Assembly (NCBI GenBank): GCA_024227565.1
Contig: JAAEUE010000233.1
Span: 26,706-90,705, forward strand
Source: Alphaproteobacteria bacterium
GTDB lineage: Bacteria > Pseudomonadota > Alphaproteobacteria > Rhizobiales > CAJQND01
Direction of reading: 5' to 3'
DNA: 64,000 bases
The notes under the pieces were generated by a model, which was not told the origin of the DNA, made no database searches, and saw only the letters and a list, made by a program, of their open reading frames with translations. The translations under genes and the position numbers were made by a program. The first letter of the stretch is position 1. The number at the start of each line of letters is the position of its first letter. Below, piece by piece: positions 1 through 8,503 of the stretch.

Positions 1-477
1 GCAGGGGCGAGCGCCTGAGGGTTACTATCCCGCGCGCGCTCACTTTCTCCCCCGCGCCCCTGCACTCTCCCTTCCCGCGCCCCTGCGGAAGCAGGGGCCC
101 ATAGCAATGAGCGTGCCGCACGATCCTGGATCCCTGCTTTCGCAGGGATGCGGGAGAAGGGGCAGGGATGCGGGAGAAGGGGCAGGGAAGCGGGGAGAAG
201 AGGCAGGGATGCAGAAGCCCCCAAAATCAGCAGAGGGCGAGCTTCAACAAGAAACCCGCCCTCCTGATAAAGTAACGCCCACGACCGGGGGCAAACCTGC
301 GGACGGCACTCTATCAATCCTTTACGGCGCTACGCTACATTGGGATCACTCGCTTGCCAAGCAGCGGCGCCTTGAATCCACGGTCATTATTTCAAACCGT
401 TACTCAGCCTACGGATGAAATTTTCACCTTTAGATTGCAATCTTTACCAGGCCTCGTAAAAATTTCAGACCTTGGCT
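1..477. other. Intergenic region, repeat-rich, no gene supported
   Basis: This stretch precedes the 3' end of feuQ. It holds two perfect hairpins with GC-rich arms: CCCCTGC-GGAA-GCAGGGG at 80-97 and TCCCTGC-TTTC-GCAGGGA at 131-148. The second is preceded by CTGGA and resembles the units of the inverted-repeat elements at 4721-4804 and 15684-15764, so 80-150 may be a degenerate copy of the same family. A 20-bp tandem repeat follows at 142-213. An open frame of 103 codons crosses the repeats (107-418), but its sequence is low-complexity and nothing supports translation. Confidence 0.6.
142..213. repeat. 20-bp tandem repeat, about 3.5 copies
   Basis: The unit GCAGGGATGCGGGAGAAGGG begins at 142 and at 162; a third, slightly altered copy begins at 182, and a partial copy follows at about 203-213. 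The first copy overlaps the right arm of the 131-148 hairpin, suggesting that the array arose by duplication of the flank of that hairpin. No function is apparent. Confidence 0.8.
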
Positions 478-1866
478 TTAATCCGCCACAGCGGGGATCT
501 TGAGCTTCACCTCCAGGCCACCCAACTCAGCAGCGCCGAGCTTGATCTTGCCGCCGTACATGCCGGCGGTTTCCGACACGATGGACAGGCCCAGGCCGGA
601 GCCGGGCTTGGACTCATCAATACGGTGGCCGCGTTTGAGGGCCTCATGGCGTTGTTGCGGCGTCAGGCCCGGTCCGTCATCGCTGACGAAGATATCGAGC
701 CACACCCGCCCCTCATCCATCTCTGAAGCCCGCCAGATGGCCCTGAGATCAATCTGGCTTTTGGCGAACTTGAAGGCGTTTTCCAAAAGATTGCCGATCA
801 TCTCCTCCAGATCCTGCTTTTCGCCGCGGAAGCGCGCGTTCTCTGAGCAGACGACGTTGACGTCGATGTTCTTGTCAAGATTGATGCGCTGAAGCGTGCG
901 TGCCAGGCTGTCCAGCACCGGTTCAACATTGGTGGACGAGGTGAGGGTTCTGGCCCGGGCGGCCCGCCTTGCGCGGTCCAGGTACATGTTCACCTGATCG
1001 CGCATGAGCCCGATTTGCTGGGTCACCTTGCCGCCCAGCTCCCCAGGATGAAGGTCTGCCTCATTCGCCAGCACACTGAGCGGGGTTTTGAGGGCGTGCG
1101 CCAGGTTGCCCACTTGGGTCCGGGCCCGTTCGACCACTTCGTCGTTGTTTTCCAACAGCAGATTCAGCTCATCGGCCACCGGTTGGATTTCGTTGGGATA
1201 TCCCCCTTCCAGGCTTTTGGCCTTGCCGGCCCGCACAGCAATCAGGCCATCACTTAGCGAGCGCAATGGCCCCAGCCCATAGCGCACCTGAACGAAGGCC
1301 GCGAGAGCCAGCCCGAAGGCCAAAATCGCAAGGGCGATGATCAATGTGCGGTTGAATTCGGCCACATCAGCCGCGACCACCTTTTCATCCCCGGCCACAA
1401 GTATGGTGAAAACCTGTTCGGATCCTGAAACCTGGATCGGGCGATCGACCACGCGCAGTGTCTTGCCGTCAGGCCCTTGCAGGTAATAGCTGGCGACCCC
1501 GCCTTCGGCCCGCGACGCGGTCAGGCTTTGCTCAACCGGCAGGCGTTGTTCGAGCAAGGATTCTGAGGCAATCGATTGAACCTCTCCGCCAGCGGCCTGG
1601 GAGGAAACTTGCCAGTACCAGCCCGACAAAGGCAGCGTGAACTGGGCATCGGGCAACGGGCGGGTGTTGACCAATTTGCCATCGGCTCCCAATTCAACGT
1701 TTGCCAGCAAGCCATCGAGCAGCGATTGCAGGCGGGCGTCGAAGTTGCGTTCAACCGAAGTGCGGAACAATTGCGCAAGAAGGAACCCGGCCACTGCAAG
1801 AACCACAAGGCTCCAAATTGCCGAGGACGCAACGAGGCGGAAGGAAAGGGACTTATGCCCCTTCAT
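478..1866 (-). CDS. feuQ: Sensor histidine kinase, FeuQ-like
   Basis: This is an inner-membrane sensor kinase of 462 residues. An N-terminal membrane segment (about 10-33) and a second one (about 173-193) bracket a periplasmic sensor domain. A HAMP-like linker follows, then the phosphoacceptor helix NLAHALKTPL with His257, an N box (GNLLENAFKFA) and the ATP-binding motifs DDGPGL and GSGLGLSIV. Its start overlaps the 3' end of feuP by 14 nt, so the two are translated together. The response regulator is strikingly like rhizobial FeuP, which makes this FeuQ; in Sinorhizobium FeuPQ controls export of cyclic glucans and other genes and is restrained by the small periplasmic protein FeuN. The targets in this organism are unknown. 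Confidence 0.85.
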   Translation of the reverse strand: MKGHKSLSFRLVASSAIWSLVVLAVAGFLLAQLFRTSVERNFDARLQSLLDGLLANVELGADGKLVNTRPLPDAQFTLPLSGWYWQVSSQAAGGEVQSIASESLLEQRLPVEQSLTASRAEGGVASYYLQGPDGKTLRVVDRPIQVSGSEQVFTILVAGDEKVVAADVAEFNRTLIIALAILAFGLALAAFVQVRYGLGPLRSLSDGLIAVRAGKAKSLEGGYPNEIQPVADELNLLLENNDEVVERARTQVGNLAHALKTPLSVLANEADLHPGELGGKVTQQIGLMRDQVNMYLDRARRAARARTLTSSTNVEPVLDSLARTLQRINLDKNIDVNVVCSENARFRGEKQDLEEMIGNLLENAFKFAKSQIDLRAIWRASEMDEGRVWLDIFVSDDGPGLTPQQRHEALKRGHRIDESKPGSGLGLSIVSETAGMYGGKIKLGAAELGGLEVKLKIPAVAD

Positions 1867-2524
1867 CGGGTGCCGCGAGCCGGTAGCCGAGACCGCGCGC
1901 AGTCTTGATCATGTCGAGCCCGATCTTCTTGCGAACCCGGCCGACGAAAACCTCGATGGTGTTGGAATCGCGGTCAAAGTCCTGGTCATACAGATGCTCG
2001 ACCAGCTCCGTGCGGTTCACCACACGGTCTTGGTGATGCATCATGTAGGCCAACAGCCGGTATTCCAGCGAGGTCAGTTTGATGGCCCGGCCATCGACGG
2101 TCACCTTGGCGGATTTTGTGTCCAGCATCATGGGCCCGCAGGTCAATTCGCTGGTTGCGTGTCCGGCACTGCGCCTCAAAAGGGCGCGAACCCGGGCAAG
2201 CACTTCTTCCATGTGAAAGGGTTTTGAGACGTAATCATCAGCGCCGGCATCAAAGCCCGACACCTTGTCGCTCCAGCGGTCGCGGGCGGTGAGGATCAGC
2301 ACTGGCATCTTGTGGCCTTCGCGGCGCCAGGCTTCCAGAACACTCACCCCATCCATAACCGGCAGACCGAGATCCAGGATCACACAATCATAAGGTTCGG
2401 TATCGCCCAGGAAGTGGCCTTCTTCGCCATCGGTGGCATTATCGACCACATAGCCGGAATCGGTCAGGGCGTTGACCAGTTGCCTGTTGATATCGGGATC
2501 ATCTTCAACGACGAGTATGCGCAT
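1853..2524 (-). CDS. feuP: OmpR-family response regulator, FeuP-like
   Basis: The protein has 223 residues: a receiver domain (1-120) with acidic pocket ED at 8-9, phosphoacceptor Asp51 in VILDLGLP and Lys in VSKPF, followed by a winged-helix DNA-binding domain (about 128-220) with the segment NTIEVFVGRVRKKIG. The stretch EGHFLGDTEPYD and the motif YDQDFDRDSNTIEVF are what I associate with FeuP of rhizobia. It lies 36 nt downstream of a small exported protein and overlaps feuQ, so the three form one operon. A ribosome binding site AAGGAA precedes the ATG. Confidence 0.87.
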   Translation of the reverse strand: MRILVVEDDPDINRQLVNALTDSGYVVDNATDGEEGHFLGDTEPYDCVILDLGLPVMDGVSVLEAWRREGHKMPVLILTARDRWSDKVSGFDAGADDYVSKPFHMEEVLARVRALLRRSAGHATSELTCGPMMLDTKSAKVTVDGRAIKLTSLEYRLLAYMMHHQDRVVNRTELVEHLYDQDFDRDSNTIEVFVGRVRKKIGLDMIKTARGLGYRLAAPDEGA

Positions 2525-2560
2525 TTCAGGTTCCTTTTTGCGACCGAGCCCAACACCGAG

Positions 2561-2875
2561 CTAGCGGCGCATGACGGATCCCGTCTTAGCATCAATCACG
2601 ATAATGTGCAGCTTCCCCTTGTTGCGTGCTTTAATAACATAGCGCGGGGACCCTCCGCCGGAAAGACGTACGTTGAGCAGTTTGCTTGAAGGCGCAACCT
2701 GGCGCGCGATACGCGCTGCAGCAGAGGGCGCAATGAGCTTGTGGCCATTAGACTGTGCGAGCTTAAAATCAGCCGCTACGCCAAGGCCGGAGCCTTTCAA
2801 AGCCGACGAGGGCACGGCATGCGCACTCGTGGCGGCGATCGCCATAGCTGTTATGAAAATGATTAGTCTCAGCAC
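2561..2875 (-). CDS. Small exported protein with PepSY-like C-terminus, candidate FeuN
   Basis: The start chosen is GTG at 2875, giving 104 residues; a purine-rich GGAGCTGGAA lies just upstream, whereas longer starts add a charged N-terminus before the signal peptide. The chosen N-terminus (VLRLIIFITAMAIAATSAHA) is a clear signal peptide with an AHA cleavage site. The C-terminal 35 residues (YVIKARNKGKLHIIVIDAKT and on) resemble half of a PepSY-type beta-hairpin repeat. It is the first gene of the feuP-feuQ operon. In Sinorhizobium a small periplasmic protein, FeuN, is encoded immediately upstream of feuP and inhibits FeuQ; position, export and size fit, but this protein is somewhat longer and orthology is an inference. 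Confidence 0.7.
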   Translation of the reverse strand: MLRLIIFITAMAIAATSAHAVPSSALKGSGLGVAADFKLAQSNGHKLIAPSAAARIARQVAPSSKLLNVRLSGGGSPRYVIKARNKGKLHIIVIDAKTGSVMRR

Positions 2876-3017
2876 CGTTCCAGCTCCACTCCATTCAACG
2901 GAGGCCACCCTATGAGATTCAGCCTGAACCTTCGATGAACAGCCCGCGGGCGCGCCCTTCATACGGGACGCCCGCCAACGTGACGATGCTGATGAGTCTG
3001 CGCTCATTGTCAAGTCT

Positions 3018-3407
3018 TCAGTCGCGATAATAAAGATGTGGGCCAAGTAAAGCGCAAGGCTGTAAGTTTAATGACCAGCCAGGGCATTGGTCATGCCTGT
3101 GGAACCGGGTGGCGCCATTTGTAGGGTCATCGTAGAGGCCGGCGAACACTCCCGCAACGACAGACAAGGACTTCAAGCAAGGTTCCTCATCTGTATTATG
3201 GCAAGTAGAGGAAAAATCGCCCATATTGCTCACCTCGAGATCGCGTGCAATATGGTGTAATTCGCCACCTTTGGACAATCGATTTTTGATCGCATAAGAT
3301 GTTGCAATTAAATCAGTAATTCCATCTCTGGTTGCCACAAATTGGACGAATTTCGACGCCTTTAATGCGTGACCCAAATTGGGAATAGGGTAATTTTCAT
3401 CTTTCAT
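3018..3407 (-). CDS. Degenerate SleB-type cell-wall-hydrolase-like protein
   Basis: A 129-residue protein preceded by AGGAAAAAAAGCT-ATG, a good ribosome binding site. The middle and end match the pattern of the SleB/cell wall hydrolase family: a segment ending in KNRL (family: NRV), then DDPTNGATRFH (family: DPTxGAxxF) and a C-terminal ALLGPHLYYRD (family: IGxHxFYR). The region where the family has the catalytic Glu (usually GEARGEP) reads VATRDGIT, so that acid is missing, and there is no signal peptide. It is therefore more likely a non-catalytic or decayed member than an active lytic enzyme. Family assignment rests on motifs alone. Confidence 0.55.
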   Translation of the reverse strand: MKDENYPIPNLGHALKASKFVQFVATRDGITDLIATSYAIKNRLSKGGELHHIARDLEVSNMGDFSSTCHNTDEEPCLKSLSVVAGVFAGLYDDPTNGATRFHRHDQCPGWSLNLQPCALLGPHLYYRD

Positions 3408-3487
3408 AGCTTTTTTTCCTACAAACCTGTTGGCTTGTCAAGTCCAAAAGCTGTTCGGCCTTGTGCCTTGCTGGAGAGACGGCGGTC

Positions 3488-4426
3488 TCACGTTTCCTCT
3501 TGAGCCTCAAGAGCTTTGGCCGTGCTGTCTTGGGCGGCCTCATCCAGGATCCAGTTGCAGAATGCCTTTACTTTGGCCCGGCGCATATTCTCATGTGGGC
3601 AGACGAGCCAGTAGGAAAAGCCGGCCTTCAGCACCAGATCAAACGGCCGCACCAGACGGCCGGCCTTCAATTCTTCCACCACCGCGAAGTTACTGACCAG
3701 GGCAACGCCATTGCCGCTCAGGGCTGCCTCGATGGCCATATTTTCGACCGTGAAGGTTGGGCCGTGCTTCACCTTGAGGTCCTCGAGGCCTGCCGCCGTG
3801 AGCCACATTTGCCAGTCGGGCAGGGGCACGGAAAAGTGCCCCCAATCAACATGCAGCAGGCGGAAATGCTGCAGATCAGACGGCATGCGCAGCGGCGGGT
3901 CTGCGCTGAGCAGTTTGGGGCTGCACACAATGCTCACCTGTTCGCCAAACACCCGCGCCACATGCAAGCCCGGATAGTCGCCCAAGCCAAGGCGGATGCC
4001 AATGTCGATGCCGTCCCGCTCAAAATCGCGCGACAACAGCGAGGCATCCAGGCGCAAATCGATGTCGGGATGTTTGTCACCAAAGTCAGGCAGGCGGGGA
4101 AGCAACCACTTTTGCGCAAAGGTTGGCGCACTGCTCACGGTCAAAACCCCGGTCTCCTGATTTTGCGCCAGGTGCTCAACCGCTTCGGCCAGCTTGTCGA
4201 AGCCTTCGGTGACCAGGGGCAAAACAGTTCTGGCCTCTTCGGTCAACCGAACCGCGCGGGTCATGCGGTGGAACAGGGCGATGCCCAGATAATCCTCCAG
4301 TTGTTTGATTTGTTGGCTGATCGCGGCGGGGGTTACGAAAAGTTCATCTGCGGCTTTAGAAAAACTGAGCCAACGCGCCGCAGATTCGAATGCACGCAAG
4401 GAATTTAAAGGGGGAAGACGGCGCAT
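3488..4426 (-). CDS. LysR-family regulator, GcvA type
   Basis: The protein has 312 residues, the normal LysR length. The N-terminus MRRLPPLNSLRAFESAARWL and helix-turn-helix FSKAADELFVTPAAISQQIK are typical of the GcvA subgroup; the rest is a periplasmic-binding-protein-like effector domain (about 90-300). GcvA-type regulators control glycine cleavage in enterics and many unrelated genes elsewhere. It is transcribed away from a tiny ORF at 4559-4678, and the soxBDAG operon for sarcosine oxidation (which yields glycine) lies just beyond. Control of sox genes is possible but not shown by the sequence. Confidence 0.85.
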   Translation of the reverse strand: MRRLPPLNSLRAFESAARWLSFSKAADELFVTPAAISQQIKQLEDYLGIALFHRMTRAVRLTEEARTVLPLVTEGFDKLAEAVEHLAQNQETGVLTVSSAPTFAQKWLLPRLPDFGDKHPDIDLRLDASLLSRDFERDGIDIGIRLGLGDYPGLHVARVFGEQVSIVCSPKLLSADPPLRMPSDLQHFRLLHVDWGHFSVPLPDWQMWLTAAGLEDLKVKHGPTFTVENMAIEAALSGNGVALVSNFAVVEELKAGRLVRPFDLVLKAGFSYWLVCPHENMRRAKVKAFCNWILDEAAQDSTAKALEAQEET

Positions 4427-4450
4427 GTGAGGTTTTCCGCGAGGTATAAA

Positions 4451-4463
4451 TTAGTAATTCTAA
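4451..4463. promoter_or_regulatory. Possible LysR autoregulatory palindrome
   Basis: TTAG-TAATT-CTAA lies 25-37 bp upstream of the LysR start codon in the divergent region shared with the tiny ORF at 4559. It fits the loose T-N11-A dyad of LysR boxes. The arms are only 4 bp, so the call is weak. Confidence 0.3.
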
Positions 4464-4558
4464 CTTATCGCATCAGAAAGCATCGTTTGTCAAAACGGCC
4501 AGGGAAGTGCATCTTCGGTGCATCAAATCAGTCCATCCCTTTCACAGGAGATTTCGTC

Positions 4559-4678
4559 ATGACCAACCACGTCAACCACATGCCCAGCTCTTCCGTCACG
4601 CTTTCCATGATGATCTCAGAAATCGTGTATCGGGTCGTCTCAGCAGTTGAGCAGCTGCTGCCGCGGACTTCGAAGTAG
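4559..4678 (+). CDS. Hypothetical 39-residue protein divergent from LysR gene
   Basis: An ATG at 4559 is preceded by CAGGAGATTTCGTC, a good ribosome binding site at 10-nt spacing. The peptide begins MTNHVNHMPSSSVTLSMMIS and ends with a basic PRTSK; its middle (about 14-33) could form an amphipathic helix. Tiny genes facing GcvA-type LysR genes are common in Rhizobiales, often DUF1127 proteins, but the Arg-rich DUF1127 signature is absent here. An inverted-repeat element begins 42 bp after the stop. Translation is plausible, function unknown. Confidence 0.45.
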   Translation: MTNHVNHMPSSSVTLSMMISEIVYRVVSAVEQLLPRTSK

Positions 4679-4720
4679 GGCCGTTCTTCCCAAAACGCCT
4701 CTCTGAGCAGCCCTCAACTC

Positions 4721-4804
4721 CGTCATGCCTGCGAAGGCAGGCATCCAGAGCCGAATAGACGATAGAGCGTAACGCCCTGGATTCCCGCCTACGCGGGAAT
4801 GACG
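4721..4804. repeat. Inverted pair of 31-bp hairpin units (dispersed repeat)
   Basis: Two 31-bp units, 4721-4751 and 4774-4804, are inverted copies of each other: the first begins CGTCATGCCTGCGAAGGCAG and ends ATCCAGAGC; the reverse complement of the second begins CGTCATTCCCGCGTAGGCGG and ends ATCCAGGGC. Each unit contains its own hairpin, so the whole can fold as two stem-loops or one long one. The same architecture occurs at 15684-15764. CGTCATTCCCGC-type repeats are widespread between genes in proteobacteria. It lies between the tiny ORF and the convergent soxG. Confidence 0.85.
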
Positions 4805-4848
4805 GAAGAAGAGGCAAGCACGCAGGCGATGCTGAGCTCTTGGATGGG

Positions 4849-5463
4849 TTAAACCACCGGCGGAGCTTCAGCGGAGCTCAGGAACTCCACCTCGCTGCCC
4901 TTCATGGCCGTCGCCTCAATCCAATCCCAGGCATGGTGGGCGTAAGACCGGAACACCATCAGATGGAACACATCCGGCTTTTCTGAAACCACATGCACCA
5001 TGGCCGCGATTTCACCGAACAGCATGCGGCGCACGGTTCCAGCCTCATAACCTGATTGCGTGAAGTCAATCGATGAGCCCTTCATCAAGGTTTCGCGCAC
5101 CCGGTCGCCTTCAAGGCGAATGATGGTGCGGGCATCGGACATATCCACCGCCAGCGAGAAAATGCCTTCCAGGCTTGCGTTAAGCTTGGCCAGAAGGCCG
5201 CCAACAGCCTTGCGCGGACAGGTGATGAGCCATTGGTCGGGAGACATCCACAAACACACGATGTCGCCCATGCCGGCGCTGGTGCGTGGAGCGGTGGGCA
5301 GGGCGATGCCAAGGGCCGCCTTGGCCGCATCCATGAACTTTTTGTCCTTGGGCAGGCCGCGCAGGTCGATCATGCCAAGATCGACAACCTCGGTCATGAT
5401 GATGGCAAGGCCGCCCGGGGCCTCGCGGTCGTACAATGGTGTGATGATGAGGGCCTCAGACAT
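4849..5463 (-). CDS. soxG: Sarcosine oxidase gamma subunit
   Basis: This is the small structural subunit of heterotetrameric sarcosine oxidase, which oxidatively demethylates sarcosine to glycine, passing the methyl group to tetrahydrofolate. The start MSEALIITPLYDREAPGG at 5463 gives 204 residues, usual for SoxG, and overlaps the soxA stop codon by 8 nt; longer upstream starts run deep into soxA. The C-terminal segment VFRSYAHHAWDWIEATAMKG is typical of the family. It is the last gene of soxBDAG, a standard order. Confidence 0.9.
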   Translation of the reverse strand: MSEALIITPLYDREAPGGLAIIMTEVVDLGMIDLRGLPKDKKFMDAAKAALGIALPTAPRTSAGMGDIVCLWMSPDQWLITCPRKAVGGLLAKLNASLEGIFSLAVDMSDARTIIRLEGDRVRETLMKGSSIDFTQSGYEAGTVRRMLFGEIAAMVHVVSEKPDVFHLMVFRSYAHHAWDWIEATAMKGSEVEFLSSAEAPPVV

Positions 5464-8400
5464 TTTGCCGCTCGCCTTCCTTGTCATAAAAAACCGGATC
5501 AACAATTTCCGCCCGGACCACCTTGCCATCGGCAACCGGGAAGGTGATCTTCTGGCCCATCTTGGCGCGGCCTTGCTTAACCAGCGCCATGGCGATGGAG
5601 CGGTTCAGCGTGGGGCTCCAATAAGTGGAGGTCACCTGGCCGATCATGTCCATGGGCAGCTTTTCAGAGACCTCAGACACCGCATAGGCACCGTCAGGCA
5701 GCACCTCGTTGGGGTCTTCGGTGAGCAGGCCAACCAGTTCCTTGCGGTTCTCTGCGGCCAGATGAGGCAGATCAAGCGCCCGCTTGCCCAGATAGTCGGC
5801 CTTCTTCTTGGACACAGCCCAGTTCAGGCCCAGATCAAGCGGGGTGACGGTGCCATCGGTTTCGTCGCCGATGGCGATGAAGCCTTTTTCAGCACGCAAC
5901 ACGTGCAGCGCCTCGGTGCCATAGGGCTCAACGCCGAACTCTTCACCGGCTTCCAAGAGCTTCTCCCAGAACGCCCGGCCGTTGTGGGAGGGAACGGCAA
6001 TCTCATAGGACAGCTCGCCGGAGAACGAGATCCGGAAGACCCTGACACGGGTGCCCGCAAGGGTGCCCTCGGTCATGCCCATGAACGACAGCGCGTCGGC
6101 GCCAAAGTCCACATCGCCCTCAAGCTTCTCAAGCAGGGCACGGGCCTTGGGGCCGGCTACGCCATACTGCGACCATTGTTCGGTCACCGCGGTGACGAAC
6201 ACCTTCATATCGGTCCATTCGGTTTGCAGCCATTCTTCCAGCCACTCCACAATGCGCTCAGCGCCGCCGGACGTGGTGTGCATCAGATAGTGGTTCTCGC
6301 CCAGGCAAACGGTTACCCCGTCGTCGAACAGGAAGCCCATCTCATTCATCATCAGGCCATAGCGGCCACGGCCAGGCTTCAAAGTTGAGAACTTGTTGGT
6401 GTAGACCCGATCGAGCAGAGCGCCCGCGTCAGGGCCCTTGATCTCGATCTTGCCCAGGGTTGAGGCATCCAGGAGGCCCACCTTGTTACGAACGGTCAGG
6501 ATTTCGCGGTTGATGGCGGCGTGCTTGTCTTCCTCGCCCTTGGGGTAGCAATAAGCCCGGCGCCAGTCGCCGATCGGCTCCCAGGTTGCGCCGGCCTCGG
6601 CGTGCCAGTCGAACAACGCGGTTCTGCGCACCACATGGAACAGCTTGCCCACTTGGGTTCCCGCAATCGAGCCGAACGAGAACGGGGTGTAGGGCGGGCG
6701 GAAGGTTGTGGTGCCGATTTCGGGGATCGGCTTGCCGGTTGAGCCGGACAATACGCCCAGACCGATGATGTTGGAGGTTTTGCCCTGGTCGGTGGCCATG
6801 CCAAGGGTGGTGTAGCGCTTGGTGTGTTCCACCGATTCGTAGCCCTCACGCTGGGCCAACTCCAGATCAGCCGCTGTTACGTCGTTCTGATAATCGATGA
6901 AGTGCTTGTTGCCTTCGTTATATTTGCCCGTGGCGGGGGCAAACCAGATCGCTTCCAGGTTGCCCTCGGTCTCGGACGCAGCCTTTGGAGCGGCGGCTTT
7001 TGCTGCCTTGGAGCCCGTAGCGGCCTTGCCCGCCTTGTCGCCGGCGGCGTAGGCCTCGGTCATCAAATCGCCCAAGCCGAATGTGCCGTTGGCCGCGCCG
7101 ATGGTAACCACTGGGTCAGCGTGGGGTTTCGGTACGAAGCTCTGCAGTTTCTGGTCGAAGTCCAACTTGCCGCCATTGTGGCAATGCAAATGGACCACAG
7201 GGTTCCAGCCGCCGGAGACGGCGACGAAATCGCAAGCGATCTCTTCTTCTGCGCCAGAGACCCGGCCGGAGGTGGAATAGGGCGCCATTTTCACCGAGGT
7301 GATGTGTTTGCCGCCGGATTTGGCGTTCAGGCCGCAAATGGCGCTGCCTGCTGAGATCTCGATGCCGGCGGACTTGGCGGCCTCAATCAATGGGCCGGAC
7401 GGCTCTGCACGCACATCGATAATGCGGCCTACGGGGACGCCTGCAGCCAGAAGGTCGGTTGCCGTGCGGTAGGCATCGTCATTGTTGGTGAACACCACGC
7501 CGCGATAGCCCGGCGTCACCCCATAACGGGCCAGATGGGCCCGCACGGAGGTGGACAGCATCACGCCTGGGCGGTCATTATTGGCAAACGGAATGGGCCG
7601 CTCGATGGCGCCGCTGGCGATAATCACCTGTTTGGCGCGTACCTTCCACAGCCGGTGGCGCGGAGCGCCGGAGCTCAAAAGGTTCGGGTCATGCTCAGCC
7701 ACCCGCTCGAACATCATCACATAGTTATGGTGATAGTGGCCGACGACCGTGGTGCGGTTCATCACATGCACGTTGCCTGACTTGGCCAGGCTTGCAGCCG
7801 TTGCGGCAATCCACTTGGACTGGGCTTCGCCGCCGATGGTGCCACCTGCAATGTCGCTGATGCCGCCGAACTGGGGGTTTTCATCGGCAATGATCACCCG
7901 TGCACCATTGGCCGACGCGGCCTCGGCCGCGGCAAGCCCGGCTGCGCCGCCGCCCACAACCAGCACATCGCAATGGCAGTTGAACTGCTCGTAGGTGTCC
8001 GGATCAGGCCCCTCAGGGGCAACGCCCAGACCTGCGGCGCGGCGGATGATCGGTTCATAAACCGATTTCCAAAACGACTGGGGCCACATGAATGTCTTGT
8101 AATAGAAGCCTGAGGGAAATAGCCGGGAGGCCAGGCTGTTGACTTGGCCCACGTCGAACTCAACGCTGGGCCAGGCATTCTGGGCGCTTGCGGTGAGGCC
8201 GGCATGGAGCTCGACCTGTGTGGCCCGGAGGTTTGGTTCCTGGCGGTTGCCACTTCCCACACCCACCAGGGCGTTAGGCTCGTTCGATCCAAAGCCCAAA
8301 ACCCCGCGCGGACGGTGATATTTGAAGCTGCGGCCTACAACGCGGATGCCGTTCGCGAACAGGGCGGAGGCCAGCGTGTCGCCCTCATAGCCCGCATATT

Positions 8401-8503
8401 TGCGGCCATTCCATTGGAAATCGATCATCTGGGAGCGGTCGATCACGCGGCCCACAGTGCCGCCAGTTCCCGCTGTCGGGACGCGGTAAGGCTTGTTGCT
8501 CAT
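5456..8503 (-). CDS. soxA: Sarcosine oxidase alpha subunit
   Basis: At 1015 residues this is the full-length large subunit. It begins with a 2Fe-2S-ferredoxin-like domain (GDTLASALFANGI, without the full Cys set), followed by a dinucleotide-binding domain with VLVVGGGAAGLAAAEAA near residue 180, which binds NAD, and a C-terminal aminomethyltransferase (GcvT-like) half from about residue 600 that handles the folate-bound one-carbon unit. A short Ala/Lys-rich linker (AATGSKAAKAAAPKAASETE, about 490-510) sits between the halves. Its start codon overlaps the soxD stop by 1 nt (TGATG), indicating coupled translation. Confidence 0.95.
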   Translation of the reverse strand: MSNKPYRVPTAGTGGTVGRVIDRSQMIDFQWNGRKYAGYEGDTLASALFANGIRVVGRSFKYHRPRGVLGFGSNEPNALVGVGSGNRQEPNLRATQVELHAGLTASAQNAWPSVEFDVGQVNSLASRLFPSGFYYKTFMWPQSFWKSVYEPIIRRAAGLGVAPEGPDPDTYEQFNCHCDVLVVGGGAAGLAAAEAASANGARVIIADENPQFGGISDIAGGTIGGEAQSKWIAATAASLAKSGNVHVMNRTTVVGHYHHNYVMMFERVAEHDPNLLSSGAPRHRLWKVRAKQVIIASGAIERPIPFANNDRPGVMLSTSVRAHLARYGVTPGYRGVVFTNNDDAYRTATDLLAAGVPVGRIIDVRAEPSGPLIEAAKSAGIEISAGSAICGLNAKSGGKHITSVKMAPYSTSGRVSGAEEEIACDFVAVSGGWNPVVHLHCHNGGKLDFDQKLQSFVPKPHADPVVTIGAANGTFGLGDLMTEAYAAGDKAGKAATGSKAAKAAAPKAASETEGNLEAIWFAPATGKYNEGNKHFIDYQNDVTAADLELAQREGYESVEHTKRYTTLGMATDQGKTSNIIGLGVLSGSTGKPIPEIGTTTFRPPYTPFSFGSIAGTQVGKLFHVVRRTALFDWHAEAGATWEPIGDWRRAYCYPKGEEDKHAAINREILTVRNKVGLLDASTLGKIEIKGPDAGALLDRVYTNKFSTLKPGRGRYGLMMNEMGFLFDDGVTVCLGENHYLMHTTSGGAERIVEWLEEWLQTEWTDMKVFVTAVTEQWSQYGVAGPKARALLEKLEGDVDFGADALSFMGMTEGTLAGTRVRVFRISFSGELSYEIAVPSHNGRAFWEKLLEAGEEFGVEPYGTEALHVLRAEKGFIAIGDETDGTVTPLDLGLNWAVSKKKADYLGKRALDLPHLAAENRKELVGLLTEDPNEVLPDGAYAVSEVSEKLPMDMIGQVTSTYWSPTLNRSIAMALVKQGRAKMGQKITFPVADGKVVRAEIVDPVFYDKEGERQNV

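Noticed and set aside
142..213. Possible CRISPR array
   Set aside because: The repeats are directly adjacent without unique spacers, and no cas gene is in the window.
107..418. 103-codon plus-strand frame in the left intergenic region
   Set aside because: It runs through the 20-bp tandem repeats, has no ribosome binding site and gives a low-complexity Gly/Arg-rich peptide.
3461..4408. 315-codon frame antisense to the LysR gene
   Set aside because: Shadow of the LysR reading frame, with His/Gln-rich sequence typical of antisense frames.
5060..6388. 442-codon frame antisense to soxA/soxG
   Set aside because: It mirrors a GC-rich real gene on the other strand; the protein has no recognisable motif and soxA/soxG are certain.
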